NCBI GenBank assembly: GCA_013112725.1
Contig: JABFFZ010000063.1
Location: 1-34,508, forward strand
Direction: 5' to 3'
DNA: 34,508 bases
Source of the DNA: Chloroflexota bacterium
GTDB taxonomy: Bacteria; Chloroflexota; Anaerolineae; Promineifilales; Promineifilaceae
Numbering within the stretch: the first letter of the stretch is position 1; each line of letters starts with the position of its first letter. Positions 25,039 to 32,837 of this stretch are shown piece by piece. Made by a program: the position numbers and the translations under genes. The notes beneath the pieces were generated by a model that worked only from the letters and a program-made list of their open reading frames with translations, was not told where the DNA came from and searched no databases.

Positions 25039-26892
25039 ATGAAATCAACTACTGCGACGGCAATTATTCTGGCTTTAATCATGCTGCTGCTGGTCGTGGC
25101 GGCGGCGTTTGTGTTTTTGTTTCAAGGGCGGCAGACGCTAGAAGGGCAGCGGGATGATCTGGCTACGGCCGTGACCGGCCTGGATATGACCCGTACCCAA
25201 TTGGACCTGGCCTTTCAATCGGTGGAAGCGACGCGCCTGGCAACCGGGCAGGAATTGGCCACGGCGATTGCCGAAGCCATCCTTTACGAAGGGCAGTTGG
25301 TGGAAAGCCAGCAGCAGGTTGATACGCTCGCCGGCGAAGTGGAAACGTTGCAGGGGCAACTGGCAGCCAGCAGCACCGTCACTGCGGCCACGCCCATACC
25401 GTCTGTGGTGACAGTGCCCAGTGTGCAAATTGTGTCCCCGGCGGCGGGCACGGCCGTGACCGTCGGCCAGTCCATAGATATTGTGTTCGCCGCCGCCGAT
25501 CCTGCCGGTATTGCCACCATGAACCTGCTCATCAACGGCGAATCGTTCAGAAGTTATGATCCGAACGACGCTACCCTGGTCACCATCCGCGAATCGTGGA
25601 CGCCGGCCGACCCCGGTGAGGTGGTCATTGGTGTGCTGGCGGTGAATGTGGACGGCCGTGCCAGCAATCCCACCACCATCACCCTCACCGTGACCGCCGA
25701 TACCCAAAGCGCCGCTTTAAGCCAGCTTGCCAGCCGCGACAATGCCGCCTTACGTGCCGAAATTGAAAGCCGCGTCGCCCAAATACGCGGCCTGCCCGCC
25801 CAGGTTCCGGTCACGACCACCCTGCTCAGCGGCGCTGAACTGCGCCAGCGCGTGGAAAAGGATTTGTTGGCCGACTATACCGAAGCCGACGCCCAAAAAG
25901 ATGTGCTGGTTTATGCTGCCTTCGATTTCCTACCGCCTGATTTTGACCTGTATACCTTTAGCCGCGATCTGTACAGTGAGCAGATTGCCGGGTTTTATGA
26001 CCCCCAAACAGACGAGTTTGTGGTGGTCAGCGATGACGCCGTGTTGGACGCTAACGAACAGTTGACTCATGCCCACGAATATATGCACGCCTTACAAGAC
26101 CAGCACTTTAACCTGGATTTGCTGGATGATGACAGCCTGAATGCGGATGCCGGCGCTGCTTTACTGGCGCTGGCTGAAGGGGAGGCCATGTTGTTGCAAA
26201 TGCACTATATGCAGCAGGGGTATGTGAGCATAACAGAACTGTTAGCCAGCGCCGCAGCATTAGAAACACCGGTGCTGGATACTGCTCCCCCGGTGCTGGC
26301 GAACAGCTTGCTTTATCCTTACATGGCCGGGTTAACTTTTGCGCAAACGTTGTATAACCAGGGAGGGTATGCCGCGCTCGATGATGCCTGGGCCAACCCA
26401 CCCCAATCTACCGAGCAGATTTTGCACCCGGATCGTTACCTGGCCGGGGATATGCCCTTGGCGGTGGCGCTGCCGCCGCTGACGGACACGCTGGGGGTGG
26501 GCTGGGTGCTGGTGCAAGAGGATGTGTTGGGCGAATTTATGCTGCGGGAGTATCTGAGCCAGCAGCTCAACCCACAGCAGGTGGACACGGCCGTGACCGG
26601 CTGGGGCGGTGACCGGTTTGCTGTCTATGCCCATGAAACCAGCGGCGCGCTGGCGTTGGTTCTGCGGCTGCTGTGGGATACCGACAAGGACGCTACCGAG
26701 TTTGCCGCGCTGTACCCCAATTATCCCACCGCCCTGTTTAACGCCACCGGCCAGCTTCAAGGCAGCGGCGGTGAGTGCTGGCAGGGGCCGGCCGATACCA
26801 TTTGTCTCTTTCAAACGGGCCGAGAAACGCTGATCATTCGTGCGGTCAATGAGGGCACGGCCGTGCGCTTGCGGAATGAGATAGGTAATTGA
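25039..26892 (+). CDS. Membrane-anchored putative zinc metalloprotease with coiled coil and Ig-like domain
   Basis: A 617-residue protein. A transmembrane segment covers about residues 8-31. A helical, probably coiled-coil stretch (about 35-115, Gln/Glu/Leu-rich) comes next, then a beta-sandwich (about 125-225, SPAAGTAVTVGQSIDIVFAA). The C-terminal part contains the zincin motif H346-E-Y-M-H350 in THAHEYMHALQDQHF. A downstream glutamate near residue 380, in ALAEGEAM, could be the third metal ligand, as in gluzincins. The segment EQIAGFYDPQTDEFVVVSDD before the motif is typical of an uncharacterised HEYxHALQDQ metallopeptidase-like family found in Chloroflexota and Actinobacteria. The orientation would put the catalytic part outside the cell. 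The substrate is unknown. The ATP-grasp gene follows after 51 bp, possibly co-transcribed. Confidence 0.75.
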   Translation: MKSTTATAIILALIMLLLVVAAAFVFLFQGRQTLEGQRDDLATAVTGLDMTRTQLDLAFQSVEATRLATGQELATAIAEAILYEGQLVESQQQVDTLAGEVETLQGQLAASSTVTAATPIPSVVTVPSVQIVSPAAGTAVTVGQSIDIVFAAADPAGIATMNLLINGESFRSYDPNDATLVTIRESWTPADPGEVVIGVLAVNVDGRASNPTTITLTVTADTQSAALSQLASRDNAALRAEIESRVAQIRGLPAQVPVTTTLLSGAELRQRVEKDLLADYTEADAQKDVLVYAAFDFLPPDFDLYTFSRDLYSEQIAGFYDPQTDEFVVVSDDAVLDANEQLTHAHEYMHALQDQHFNLDLLDDDSLNADAGAALLALAEGEAMLLQMHYMQQGYVSITELLASAAALETPVLDTAPPVLANSLLYPYMAGLTFAQTLYNQGGYAALDDAWANPPQSTEQILHPDRYLAGDMPLAVALPPLTDTLGVGWVLVQEDVLGEFMLREYLSQQLNPQQVDTAVTGWGGDRFAVYAHETSGALALVLRLLWDTDKDATEFAALYPNYPTALFNATGQLQGSGGECWQGPADTICLFQTGRETLIIRAVNEGTAVRLRNEIGN

Positions 26893-26930
26893 GTAATTGC
26901 CTATGAAATTACCCAATTATGCAATTACTC
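26886..26930. repeat. Octamer-based hairpin between the zincin and ATP-grasp genes
   Basis: GAGTAATTGC (26891-26900) and GCAATTACTC (26921-26930) are perfect 10-bp complements with a 20-nt loop, and TAATTGAG/TAATTGCC repeats in tandem (26886-26901). The left part overlaps the zincin stop codon. Confidence 0.55.
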
Positions 26931-26943
26931 CCAACCGAAACCC

Positions 26944-28194
26944 ATGTCTCCCTCAGGTACTATCTTACTTCTGACCACCCCCCATACCTACCGCGCCGAG
27001 GCGTTTGTGGCGGCGGCGAAGCGGCTGGCTGTGCCGCTGGTCACGGCCGTAGACCTGCCCCCGGAACTGGCGCGTCGATGGCCGGGCCGGTTGGCGCTTG
27101 ATTTCCAGCAGCCAGAAACGGCCGTGCAAACCATCCTCGATTTTGCCCAAACCACACCTCTGGCGGCCATCCTGCCGGTAGATGACAGCGGCGTCCTCAT
27201 TGCCGCCTGCGCCAACCAGGCGTTGGGACTGCCGCACAACCAACCCGCTGCCGCTGCCGCTGCTCGTGACAAGCTGGTGATGCGCCAGTTTTTGCACGAT
27301 GGTGGTGTGCCTACACCGCCGTTTCACGGATTTGAACTGGATGACACGGTGGAGATGGTTACGGCCGTTGTGCAAGCTGCCATCGGTTTTCCCTGTGTGG
27401 TCAAACCGCGCACGCTAAACGGCAGCCGGGGGGTGATTCGCGCTAATGACGCGACCACCTTGGCAATGGCCGTGCGCCGGCTGCAGCGCCTGCTGCAATC
27501 CATTGGCGCGGCCGGTTTTCTGGTGGAGGGCTATTTGCCGGGGGTGGAAGTGGCGTTGGAGGCGGTGCTGGATCACGGCCGTTTGCAACCCCTGGCTCTC
27601 TTTGACAAACCGGACCCGTTGGAAGGCCCCTTTTTTGAGGAAACCATTTACGTAACGCCTTCCCGTTTACCAATGGAAGCACAAACGGCCGTGATTGAGA
27701 TGGCAGCACAGGGGGCGCGGGCCATTGGCCTGCAAACCGGCGCCGTCCATGCCGAACTGCGGCTGAATGAGAAGGGGGCGTGGATTGTGGAGGTCAACGG
27801 CCGTTCCATTGGCGGCCTTTGTTCGCAGACATTACGTTTTGATGTGGGCATGTCGTTGGAAGAACTGCTGCTGCGCCAGGCAGTGGGGCTAGACGTGCGC
27901 GGTTTGCAGCGGCAGCCGCAGGCCAGCGGCGTGATGATGATCCCCATTCCCCGGCCCGGTATTTTGCGCCGGGTGGAAGGGTTAGATGCGGCCCAGGCCG
28001 TACCTGGTATTGATGAAATCGCCATCACCGTGCCTGACCACCACCGGCTGGTTCCCCTGCCGGAAGGGGAAAGTTACCTGGGGTTTATCTTTGCCACCGG
28101 GCAGACGCCCGACGTGGTGGAAGAGGCGCTGCGGTTGGCGCACGGCCGTTTGCAATTCATCATTGACGAGGAAATCCCGCTTTTGATCCGCTAA
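26944..28194 (+). CDS. ATP-grasp enzyme, L-amino-acid-ligase-like
   Basis: A 416-residue ATP-grasp ligase, so it probably joins a carboxylate to an amine with ATP. The pre-ATP-grasp region covers about residues 1-105. The ATP-grasp core reads RDKLVMRQFLHDGGVPTPPF, then GFPCVVKPRTLNGSRGV (ATP-binding Lys and Ser/Gly loop), FLVEGYLPGVEVALE, and the Mg-binding WIVEVNGRSIGG in place of the usual ExNxR. The last ~80 residues (GVMMIPIPRPGILRRVEGLD) resemble the C-terminal domain of L-amino-acid ligases and dapdiamide/bacilysin-type enzymes. Carboxylase and GAR-synthetase-like roles are less likely because their companion domains are missing. No strong Shine-Dalgarno precedes the ATG. The product may be a dipeptide or a small peptide-like metabolite, but its identity cannot be read from sequence. 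Confidence 0.8.
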   Translation: MSPSGTILLLTTPHTYRAEAFVAAAKRLAVPLVTAVDLPPELARRWPGRLALDFQQPETAVQTILDFAQTTPLAAILPVDDSGVLIAACANQALGLPHNQPAAAAAARDKLVMRQFLHDGGVPTPPFHGFELDDTVEMVTAVVQAAIGFPCVVKPRTLNGSRGVIRANDATTLAMAVRRLQRLLQSIGAAGFLVEGYLPGVEVALEAVLDHGRLQPLALFDKPDPLEGPFFEETIYVTPSRLPMEAQTAVIEMAAQGARAIGLQTGAVHAELRLNEKGAWIVEVNGRSIGGLCSQTLRFDVGMSLEELLLRQAVGLDVRGLQRQPQASGVMMIPIPRPGILRRVEGLDAAQAVPGIDEIAITVPDHHRLVPLPEGESYLGFIFATGQTPDVVEEALRLAHGRLQFIIDEEIPLLIR

Positions 28195-28229
28195 GGATGT
28201 GAACAGGCGCGAAGATAAGGAAATTTGTT

Positions 28230-29945
28230 ATGCGTATAAAAGTGTTAACCGGTGTAGGCGTTTTGTTTTTGGTGCTGGTGGTTGTGCAAAGGAGGGAAGC
28301 GGCGGCACGGCCGTATACTATCCCCGAAGGTGATCTCAGCCTGACCATCAACGCCGCTGCCGGGCAGCGGCCTATCAGCCCGCACATTTATGGCATTAAC
28401 TTTGCCTCTACCGAACTGGCTGCCGATCTGGATTTGCCGGTGAACCGGTGGGGTGGCAACGCCACCAGCCTCTACAACTGGCAATTGGATGCCACTAATC
28501 TTGGCTCGGATTGGTACTTTGAAAATTATCCCAATCAAAACGACAACCCCGGAAACCTGCCGTATGGCTCCGATTCCGATGAGTTTGTGCAGCAGAACTT
28601 AAGCACGGGCACGGAGACGCTGCTGACTATTCCCATGACCGGCTGGGCGGCCAAAAGCCGGAACGTGTTGTGCGCCTTTAGCATTGCTATCTACGGCCCA
28701 CAGGAAGACCATGACCCCTGGTATCCCGATTGTGGCAACGGCCGTCATCTCAATGGTGACCCAATTGTCGGTAACGATCCGCACGATGCCAGTATGCCGG
28801 TAGACGAGACCTTTGTGCAGGCGTGGATTGGGCATCTGATTGGACAGTATGGTACGGCCGTAAACGGCGGCGTGCAGTTTTATGCCCTGGATAACGAGCC
28901 GATGCTCTGGGATTACACCCACCGCGACGTACACCCGGAACCGACCAGCTATGACGAAATGCGCGACCGTACCTACACCTATGCTGCGGCTATCAAGCAG
29001 GCCGACCCCACCGCGCAGATATTAGGCCCCGTACTCTATGGCTGGACGGCCTACTTTTACTCTGCGCTCGATTGGGCAGCGGGTGGTGAATGGTGGAACA
29101 ACCCCATAGACCGCCTGGCCCATGGCGACGTACCCTTCACTGACTGGTATTTGCGGCAAATGGCCGCCTACGAACAGCAACATGGCACGCGCATCCTGGA
29201 TTATCTCGATTTCCACTATTACCCGGCTGCCGAGGGGGTGACGTTGGCCGGAGCGGGCAACGCCGCTACCCAGGCATTGCGGTTGCGTTCAACTCGCTCT
29301 TTGTGGGACGACACTTATATTGATGAAAGCTGGATCGGCCAGTCTGGTTATCCACCGGTGGAACTGATTCCCCGGATGCACGATTGGGTGAATAACAACT
29401 ACCCCGGCACGAAGCTGGCGATTACTGAATACAACTGGGGGGCGCTGGATCACATCAATGGGGCATTGGCTCAGGCGGATGTGTTGGGCATCTTTGGGCG
29501 CGAGGGCCTGGACCTGGCGACTTTGTGGGCCGGGCCGGCATTTAACGATCCGGGCGCTTTTGCCTTCCGTATGTACCGTAATTATGACGGGCAGGGAGGG
29601 AAATTTGGCGACACGGCCGTCAGTGCCAGCAGCAGCGATCAGGAAAAGCTTTCAGTGTATGTCGCCCGGCGGAGCAGTGACGGCGCGTTGACCATTCTGG
29701 TGATTAACAAGAGCGGGAATGAGCAGACGGCCGTCCTGAACATCTATAACTTTCCTACAGGCAGTACCGCGCAGGTGTTCCGTTACAGCACCGCTAACCT
29801 GAGCCAGATTGTCCGATTGGCCGACCAGCCGGTAGGTGCTAATGGCTTCTCTGCTACCTTTCCGGCCAATGCCATCACCCTGTTTGTGCTGCCCTTCACC
29901 TTAACGCCCACAGAATTTGTTTATTTGCCGGTAGTGGTGCGGTGA
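28230..29945 (+). CDS. Secreted glycoside hydrolase family 44 (endoglucanase/xyloglucanase-like)
   Basis: A 571-residue exported enzyme. The signal peptide is MRIKVLTGVGVLFLVLVVVQ with cleavage probably near REAAA; AAGGAAA precedes the ATG. The GH44 hallmarks are RPISPHIYGINFASTE, then NRWGGNATSLYNWQLDATNL with GSDWYFENYP. The putative acid/base E223 is in YALDNEPMLWDYTH and the putative nucleophile E400 in LAITEYNWG, both at the ends of barrel strands. The last ~100 residues form a beta-sandwich (ILVINKSGNEQTAVLNIYNF) usual in this family. GH44 members cleave beta-1,4-glucans, especially xyloglucan, which suggests use of plant or biofilm polysaccharide. The final codons and stop are part of a 36-bp sequence repeated 72 bp downstream. 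Confidence 0.88.
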   Translation: MRIKVLTGVGVLFLVLVVVQRREAAARPYTIPEGDLSLTINAAAGQRPISPHIYGINFASTELAADLDLPVNRWGGNATSLYNWQLDATNLGSDWYFENYPNQNDNPGNLPYGSDSDEFVQQNLSTGTETLLTIPMTGWAAKSRNVLCAFSIAIYGPQEDHDPWYPDCGNGRHLNGDPIVGNDPHDASMPVDETFVQAWIGHLIGQYGTAVNGGVQFYALDNEPMLWDYTHRDVHPEPTSYDEMRDRTYTYAAAIKQADPTAQILGPVLYGWTAYFYSALDWAAGGEWWNNPIDRLAHGDVPFTDWYLRQMAAYEQQHGTRILDYLDFHYYPAAEGVTLAGAGNAATQALRLRSTRSLWDDTYIDESWIGQSGYPPVELIPRMHDWVNNNYPGTKLAITEYNWGALDHINGALAQADVLGIFGREGLDLATLWAGPAFNDPGAFAFRMYRNYDGQGGKFGDTAVSASSSDQEKLSVYVARRSSDGALTILVINKSGNEQTAVLNIYNFPTGSTAQVFRYSTANLSQIVRLADQPVGANGFSATFPANAITLFVLPFTLTPTEFVYLPVVVR

Positions 29946-30038
29946 TGCGTCACGGCCTGCCAACCCAACATTGAGGCTGAGGACATGCTGCAAGCTGTAA
30001 ACGTAGTGGTGCGGTGATGCGTCACGGCCTGCCAACCC
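29931..30038. repeat. 36-bp direct repeat covering the GH44 gene end
   Basis: The 36-bp sequence starting GTAGTGGTGCGGTGATGCGT lies at 29931-29966, including the stop codon, and again without change at 30003-30038. Thirty-six unrelated bases separate the copies. This looks like a tandem 72-bp duplication or a small insertion. Confidence 0.75.
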
Positions 30039-30069
30039 TCTGAATTACCAAAGAGGAGCTATACTGAGC

Positions 30070-30134
30070 AAGGCCATAAAATGACATTTTGTTGTCAGGC
30101 AATATACTGCCAAAGGCCATAAAGTGTCATTTTG
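30070..30134. repeat. 22-bp direct repeats in the gene-free region
   Basis: AAGGCCATAAAATGACATTT at 30070 and AAGGCCATAAAGTGTCATTT at 30113 are near-identical 22-bp units at a 43-bp spacing. A partial complement-like AAAATGTCAC follows near 30244. I see no gene here; short open frames across it are not coding-like. Confidence 0.55.
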
Positions 30135-30136
30135 CC

Positions 30137-30232
30137 CGGCGAATGGAATTCGCGGCAACAATTGCAAAGACCGCCTGCGCGGTCTGGGGACCAGTCGGCG
30201 AAGGCCGACTTTGCCCTTGTAGGCGCGGTTTC
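30137..30232. repeat. Row of four GC-rich hairpins
   Basis: Successive short inverted repeats lie between 30137 and 30240: GCGAATGGAATTCGC, GACCGCCTGCGCGGTC, GTCGGCGAAGGCCGAC and GCGGTTTCAACCGC. They end in a GTAGGCG-type segment similar to the other REP-like elements here. They could block transcription read-through after the GH44 gene or be a composite REP element. Confidence 0.55.
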
Positions 30233-30280
30233 AACCGCCGGCTAAAATGTCACATTATGCCCTCCGTTGGTGATAGAATA

Positions 30281-30344
30281 CGGATTGGCAGGATTAACAG
30301 ATCAAGCTGGTCGAGTGAGAATCCGAAAATCCTGTAAACCCGTG
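30281..30344. repeat. Imperfect inverted repeat
   Basis: ACGGATTGGCAGGATT (about 30281) faces AATCCTGTAAACCCGT (about 30329-30344), an imperfect 16-bp inverted repeat with a loop of about 32 nt. It forms part of the 570-bp region without genes between the GH44 gene and the next coding sequence. Confidence 0.45.
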
Positions 30345-30393
30345 TCCAATAAAGATGTCAGGTTATCCCCCTTTGGCAGTACATTACTGGACA

Positions 30394-30493
30394 CTGGCGT
30401 TTTTTATATCACCAGAGAGAGTAGTCAAATTTCACAGGTTATTTTCTTGTTCGTTACTCGTGAGACAAATTTGACAACTCTAGAATTCGCCAG
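30394..30493. mobile_element. MITE-like element or remnant
   Basis: The 100-bp segment is bounded by CTGGCG (30394-30399) and CGCCAG (30488-30493). Inside lie AGAGTAGTCAAATTT (30418-30432) and AAATTTGACAACTCT (30467-30481), complementary at 14 of 15 positions. CAGTACATTA occurs just outside on both sides (30377-30386 and 30498-30507), like an imperfectly placed target duplication. It is AT-richer than the surroundings. It has no coding capacity. Confidence 0.35.
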
Positions 30494-30516
30494 ATTCCAG
30501 TACATTATTTCATCGT

Positions 30517-31566
30517 TCAAGGGATAATATTGTAGGTCAGGGTGTCTAAATAGAACAGATAAATATAACCCAACAGCAGCAAGAGCCAGCCGATGACCTG
30601 CACAATGTCCAATAACGTTACCCAGGAAACCGAGAAATTATCCTGCACCGCCTGCATAATAGATTCCATATTTTCCAGCTTTTGTTTCACGTTTGTTTTC
30701 CACTCGTTCAGGTACAGTTCGTCGGACATGGTGCGATACAACTGCGCTGTATACCAATCGCCAATCATCAGCAATTTCTGGTCCACCCGTTCAAAATCTA
30801 GCAGCAGCGCCAGTCGCTCCTGAATCACCTGCTGCACGGTGCGGCGCAACTGCACCGGGTTGATGATTCGGCGCCGGCCAACCGTAAACTGCTCCCGTAC
30901 ATAAGCCAGCCTTTCATCAATCCGTTTGTCCAACATCCGGTAACGCAAAAGCTGGTAAATAGCAACCTTGATCACCTCAATGTCAGACTGAAAATCCCCA
31001 TCAGGGGCAATGATGATGCCTCCTTCCCAGTCCACAATGGTCAGGTCACGTTCCGAATAGTGCAGCCGGGAAATCAGGGAACTGGCGGCGTCTTCGGCGC
31101 TGAGCTTTTCGCGCTGCGAACGCAGCAACCCAGCCAGTTCACGGGATGCCTGCTCAACAAACAAATCGGGCGTTGTACCTACTTCCTGAAGCATCAGGAG
31201 AAAGTACTCTTCCCATAAATCGGTGGTGCGCACATCGGGCGGCAGCAGCAGGTTGCGCAGTGATTCTTTTAGTCGCTCTACCAGTTGTAGGGTGGCGCTG
31301 CTCAATATCTCGCTGATGGGGAAATGACATTCAACGATCTGCACGCTTTCCTCAAAAAGCTGGGGCTGCACGGAGATATGGACACCCTCCAGTTGCACGG
31401 CCGTAGCCGTCAGCAACCGCATGTCCAGATCAACCGGCTGAAAGTAGGGCGCTTTGTTCAACTGCTGCTGTGGCGCCTGCACCCAGGCGGCGTCAACTTT
31501 GTCCATAGGAAACGCCAACAAAAAACAAACCTGTGCCTGAAGGGGGAGTTTGACGGTCATAGTCAT
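30517..31566 (-). CDS. Unrecognised protein with C-terminal membrane anchor
   Basis: The 349-residue product has no N-terminal signal. A polar N-terminal region (about 1-130) is followed by a helical middle part with IVDWEGGIIIAPDGDFQSDI EVIKVAIYQLLRYRMLDKRI and a basic patch VGRRRIINPVQLRR. A predicted coiled coil (about 245-300) and one or two adjoining hydrophobic segments at the end (about 318-345, WLLLLLGYIYLFYLDTL) complete it. The layout, with a large cytoplasmic domain and a C-terminal anchor, loosely recalls the RMD1/YagE (DUF155) type, but I cannot confirm that. It lies 49 bp after the TPR-like gene in the same direction, so the two probably act together. Confidence 0.7.
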   Translation of the reverse strand: MTMTVKLPLQAQVCFLLAFPMDKVDAAWVQAPQQQLNKAPYFQPVDLDMRLLTATAVQLEGVHISVQPQLFEESVQIVECHFPISEILSSATLQLVERLKESLRNLLLPPDVRTTDLWEEYFLLMLQEVGTTPDLFVEQASRELAGLLRSQREKLSAEDAASSLISRLHYSERDLTIVDWEGGIIIAPDGDFQSDIEVIKVAIYQLLRYRMLDKRIDERLAYVREQFTVGRRRIINPVQLRRTVQQVIQERLALLLDFERVDQKLLMIGDWYTAQLYRTMSDELYLNEWKTNVKQKLENMESIMQAVQDNFSVSWVTLLDIVQVIGWLLLLLGYIYLFYLDTLTYNIIP

Positions 31567-31574
31567 GGGGATAT

Positions 31575-31614
31575 GAGATTGAGAGATTGAGAGATTAAAT
31601 CTCCTAATCTCCTA
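31575..31614. repeat. Octamer tandem repeat hairpin
   Basis: GAGATTGA is repeated about three times (31575-31598) and is followed by ATCTCCTA twice (31599-31614). The two blocks are imperfectly complementary, so the whole can fold into a hairpin in the 49-bp gap between the two minus-strand genes. Confidence 0.6.
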
Positions 31615-31615
31615 A

Positions 31616-32668
31616 TTACTGTTCTTCTTCATCAATAGGCGGATTAGAAAACCGCTGTAAGAAATACTGCTTCAACCAGGCCAGATGATCCGGGTCATCA
31701 ATTTCCAGCAACAAGTATTGCACCCAGGCCGGAAAATCACTGATAGACACATCGCCGCGTTCCAGTTTATCCAGATACCCCCAATCAACACGAGAAATCA
31801 GCATCTCCTCCTCCGGTTCCAAATCGGCCAGCGCTTCCTCCACCTGCGCCACCAATTCTGCCTGAACCGGCGGCGGCAATTCAAAATCGGGTGGCAGTTT
31901 ATCGGCGTCTGGCGGCACATAGGGCAGGGGGCGCATATAGGCTTCTTCGTCGGCGGCAAAGTCAGAGTCTATCTGGCGCATCATGTGGCGGAAGCGACGG
32001 CCGTCTTCCTTGCCGCGTGGTGGTATCCAGGGAATCTGCTCCTGATGGTCGCGCCACCAACGCACCTCCGCCCACAAACGGCGCGCTTCCCCATCCTGAG
32101 GATAATGGACCAACAACTCCTCCAGCACCTCCACCGATTCGGCAAAATAGCCCTGGTTAGCATATTGCTCCGCCACCCATAACATGGCCGCGCGCGGCCG
32201 GCTGGTGCGTTTAATGGCCTCCTGAAAAATAGACCAGACCACTTCGTTGCCCCGCGCCTCGCCCAAGAGATAATTTTGCAACAGTTGGTATTCCCCCTCT
32301 TCTAGCATCTCCTTCACATCCGAAGGGCATACCTCCTCCGGGTCAATCTCGTCGTTATATTGCCGGTACTGCCCTTCCCAGCGGCACATCGTCCGAAACG
32401 AAAACGCCAGCCGCCGCCGCTGCTGCCAGGCGCGGTCATCCCACTCATCAATGATGTGGCCAATGGCCTTGCGGTTATCCCGAATCACCCAGGGGTCGTT
32501 AAACGCTTCCAGCACCAGGTCGCTGGCCTCCTGGCAGCCAGGGACCAGCCCTAAAATTTCATAACAAATGGCCGCTGCATCCGGGGCGGTGAAGTCATCT
32601 TCGGCCAGCAGGGCGCGGGCTTCGCTTAACATCCGGTACACATAATCAGGGTACGATTGTTCACTCAT
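31616..32668 (-). CDS. TPR-like helical protein of unknown function
   Basis: The 350-residue, strongly acidic, soluble protein is almost entirely helical. TPR-like motifs can be seen, for example AAMLWVAEQYANQGYFAESV EVLEELLVHYPQDGEARRLW (about residues 155-205) and an N-terminal pair around AAICYEILGLVPGCQEASDL. The C-terminal third is rich in Pro and Glu. An AGAGG site precedes the ATG. It has no catalytic motif, so a scaffold or adaptor role is the only inference. It is probably co-transcribed with the following membrane-anchored protein gene and divergent from a Ser/Thr kinase gene (170 bp apart), so phosphorylation control is conceivable. Confidence 0.72.
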   Translation of the reverse strand: MSEQSYPDYVYRMLSEARALLAEDDFTAPDAAAICYEILGLVPGCQEASDLVLEAFNDPWVIRDNRKAIGHIIDEWDDRAWQQRRRLAFSFRTMCRWEGQYRQYNDEIDPEEVCPSDVKEMLEEGEYQLLQNYLLGEARGNEVVWSIFQEAIKRTSRPRAAMLWVAEQYANQGYFAESVEVLEELLVHYPQDGEARRLWAEVRWWRDHQEQIPWIPPRGKEDGRRFRHMMRQIDSDFAADEEAYMRPLPYVPPDADKLPPDFELPPPVQAELVAQVEEALADLEPEEEMLISRVDWGYLDKLERGDVSISDFPAWVQYLLLEIDDPDHLAWLKQYFLQRFSNPPIDEEEQ

Positions 32669-32706
32669 AGGTATGCCTCTTTCCGCCGCCCATTATATCC
32701 ACAACC

Positions 32707-32815
32707 GTTCGTAGTAGGCGATTTATCGCCTTTTCGTTCGTAGTAGGCGGCCTTTTCGTTCGTAGTAGGCGATTTATCGCCTTTTGTTGACGGGCGGCGA
32801 TAAATCGCCTGCTAC
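32707..32815. repeat. GTAGTAGGCGATTTATCGCC repeat cluster
   Basis: Direct copies begin at about 32710 and 32762, with a shortened copy at about 32738 (GTAGTAGGCGGCC). An inverted copy GGCGATAAATCGCCTGCTAC lies at 32796-32815. The last direct and inverted copies match at 19 of 20 positions and form a strong hairpin just 22 bp before the kinase start codon. The same element occurs once at 22650. Confidence 0.7.
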
Positions 32816-32837
32816 AAACAGAGTATAATCTCCGTTT

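Noticed and set aside
24903..25157. 84-codon open frame before the zincin gene
   Set aside because: It overlaps the promoter region and the start of the zincin gene in another frame; its second half is a shadow of that gene.
29931..30260. CRISPR array
   Set aside because: Direct repeats occur only twice each, with unequal spacing; no regular repeat-spacer pattern and no cas genes.
30089..30527. Two short plus-strand open frames in the repeat mosaic
   Set aside because: They run through hairpins and direct repeats and have no coding-like composition.
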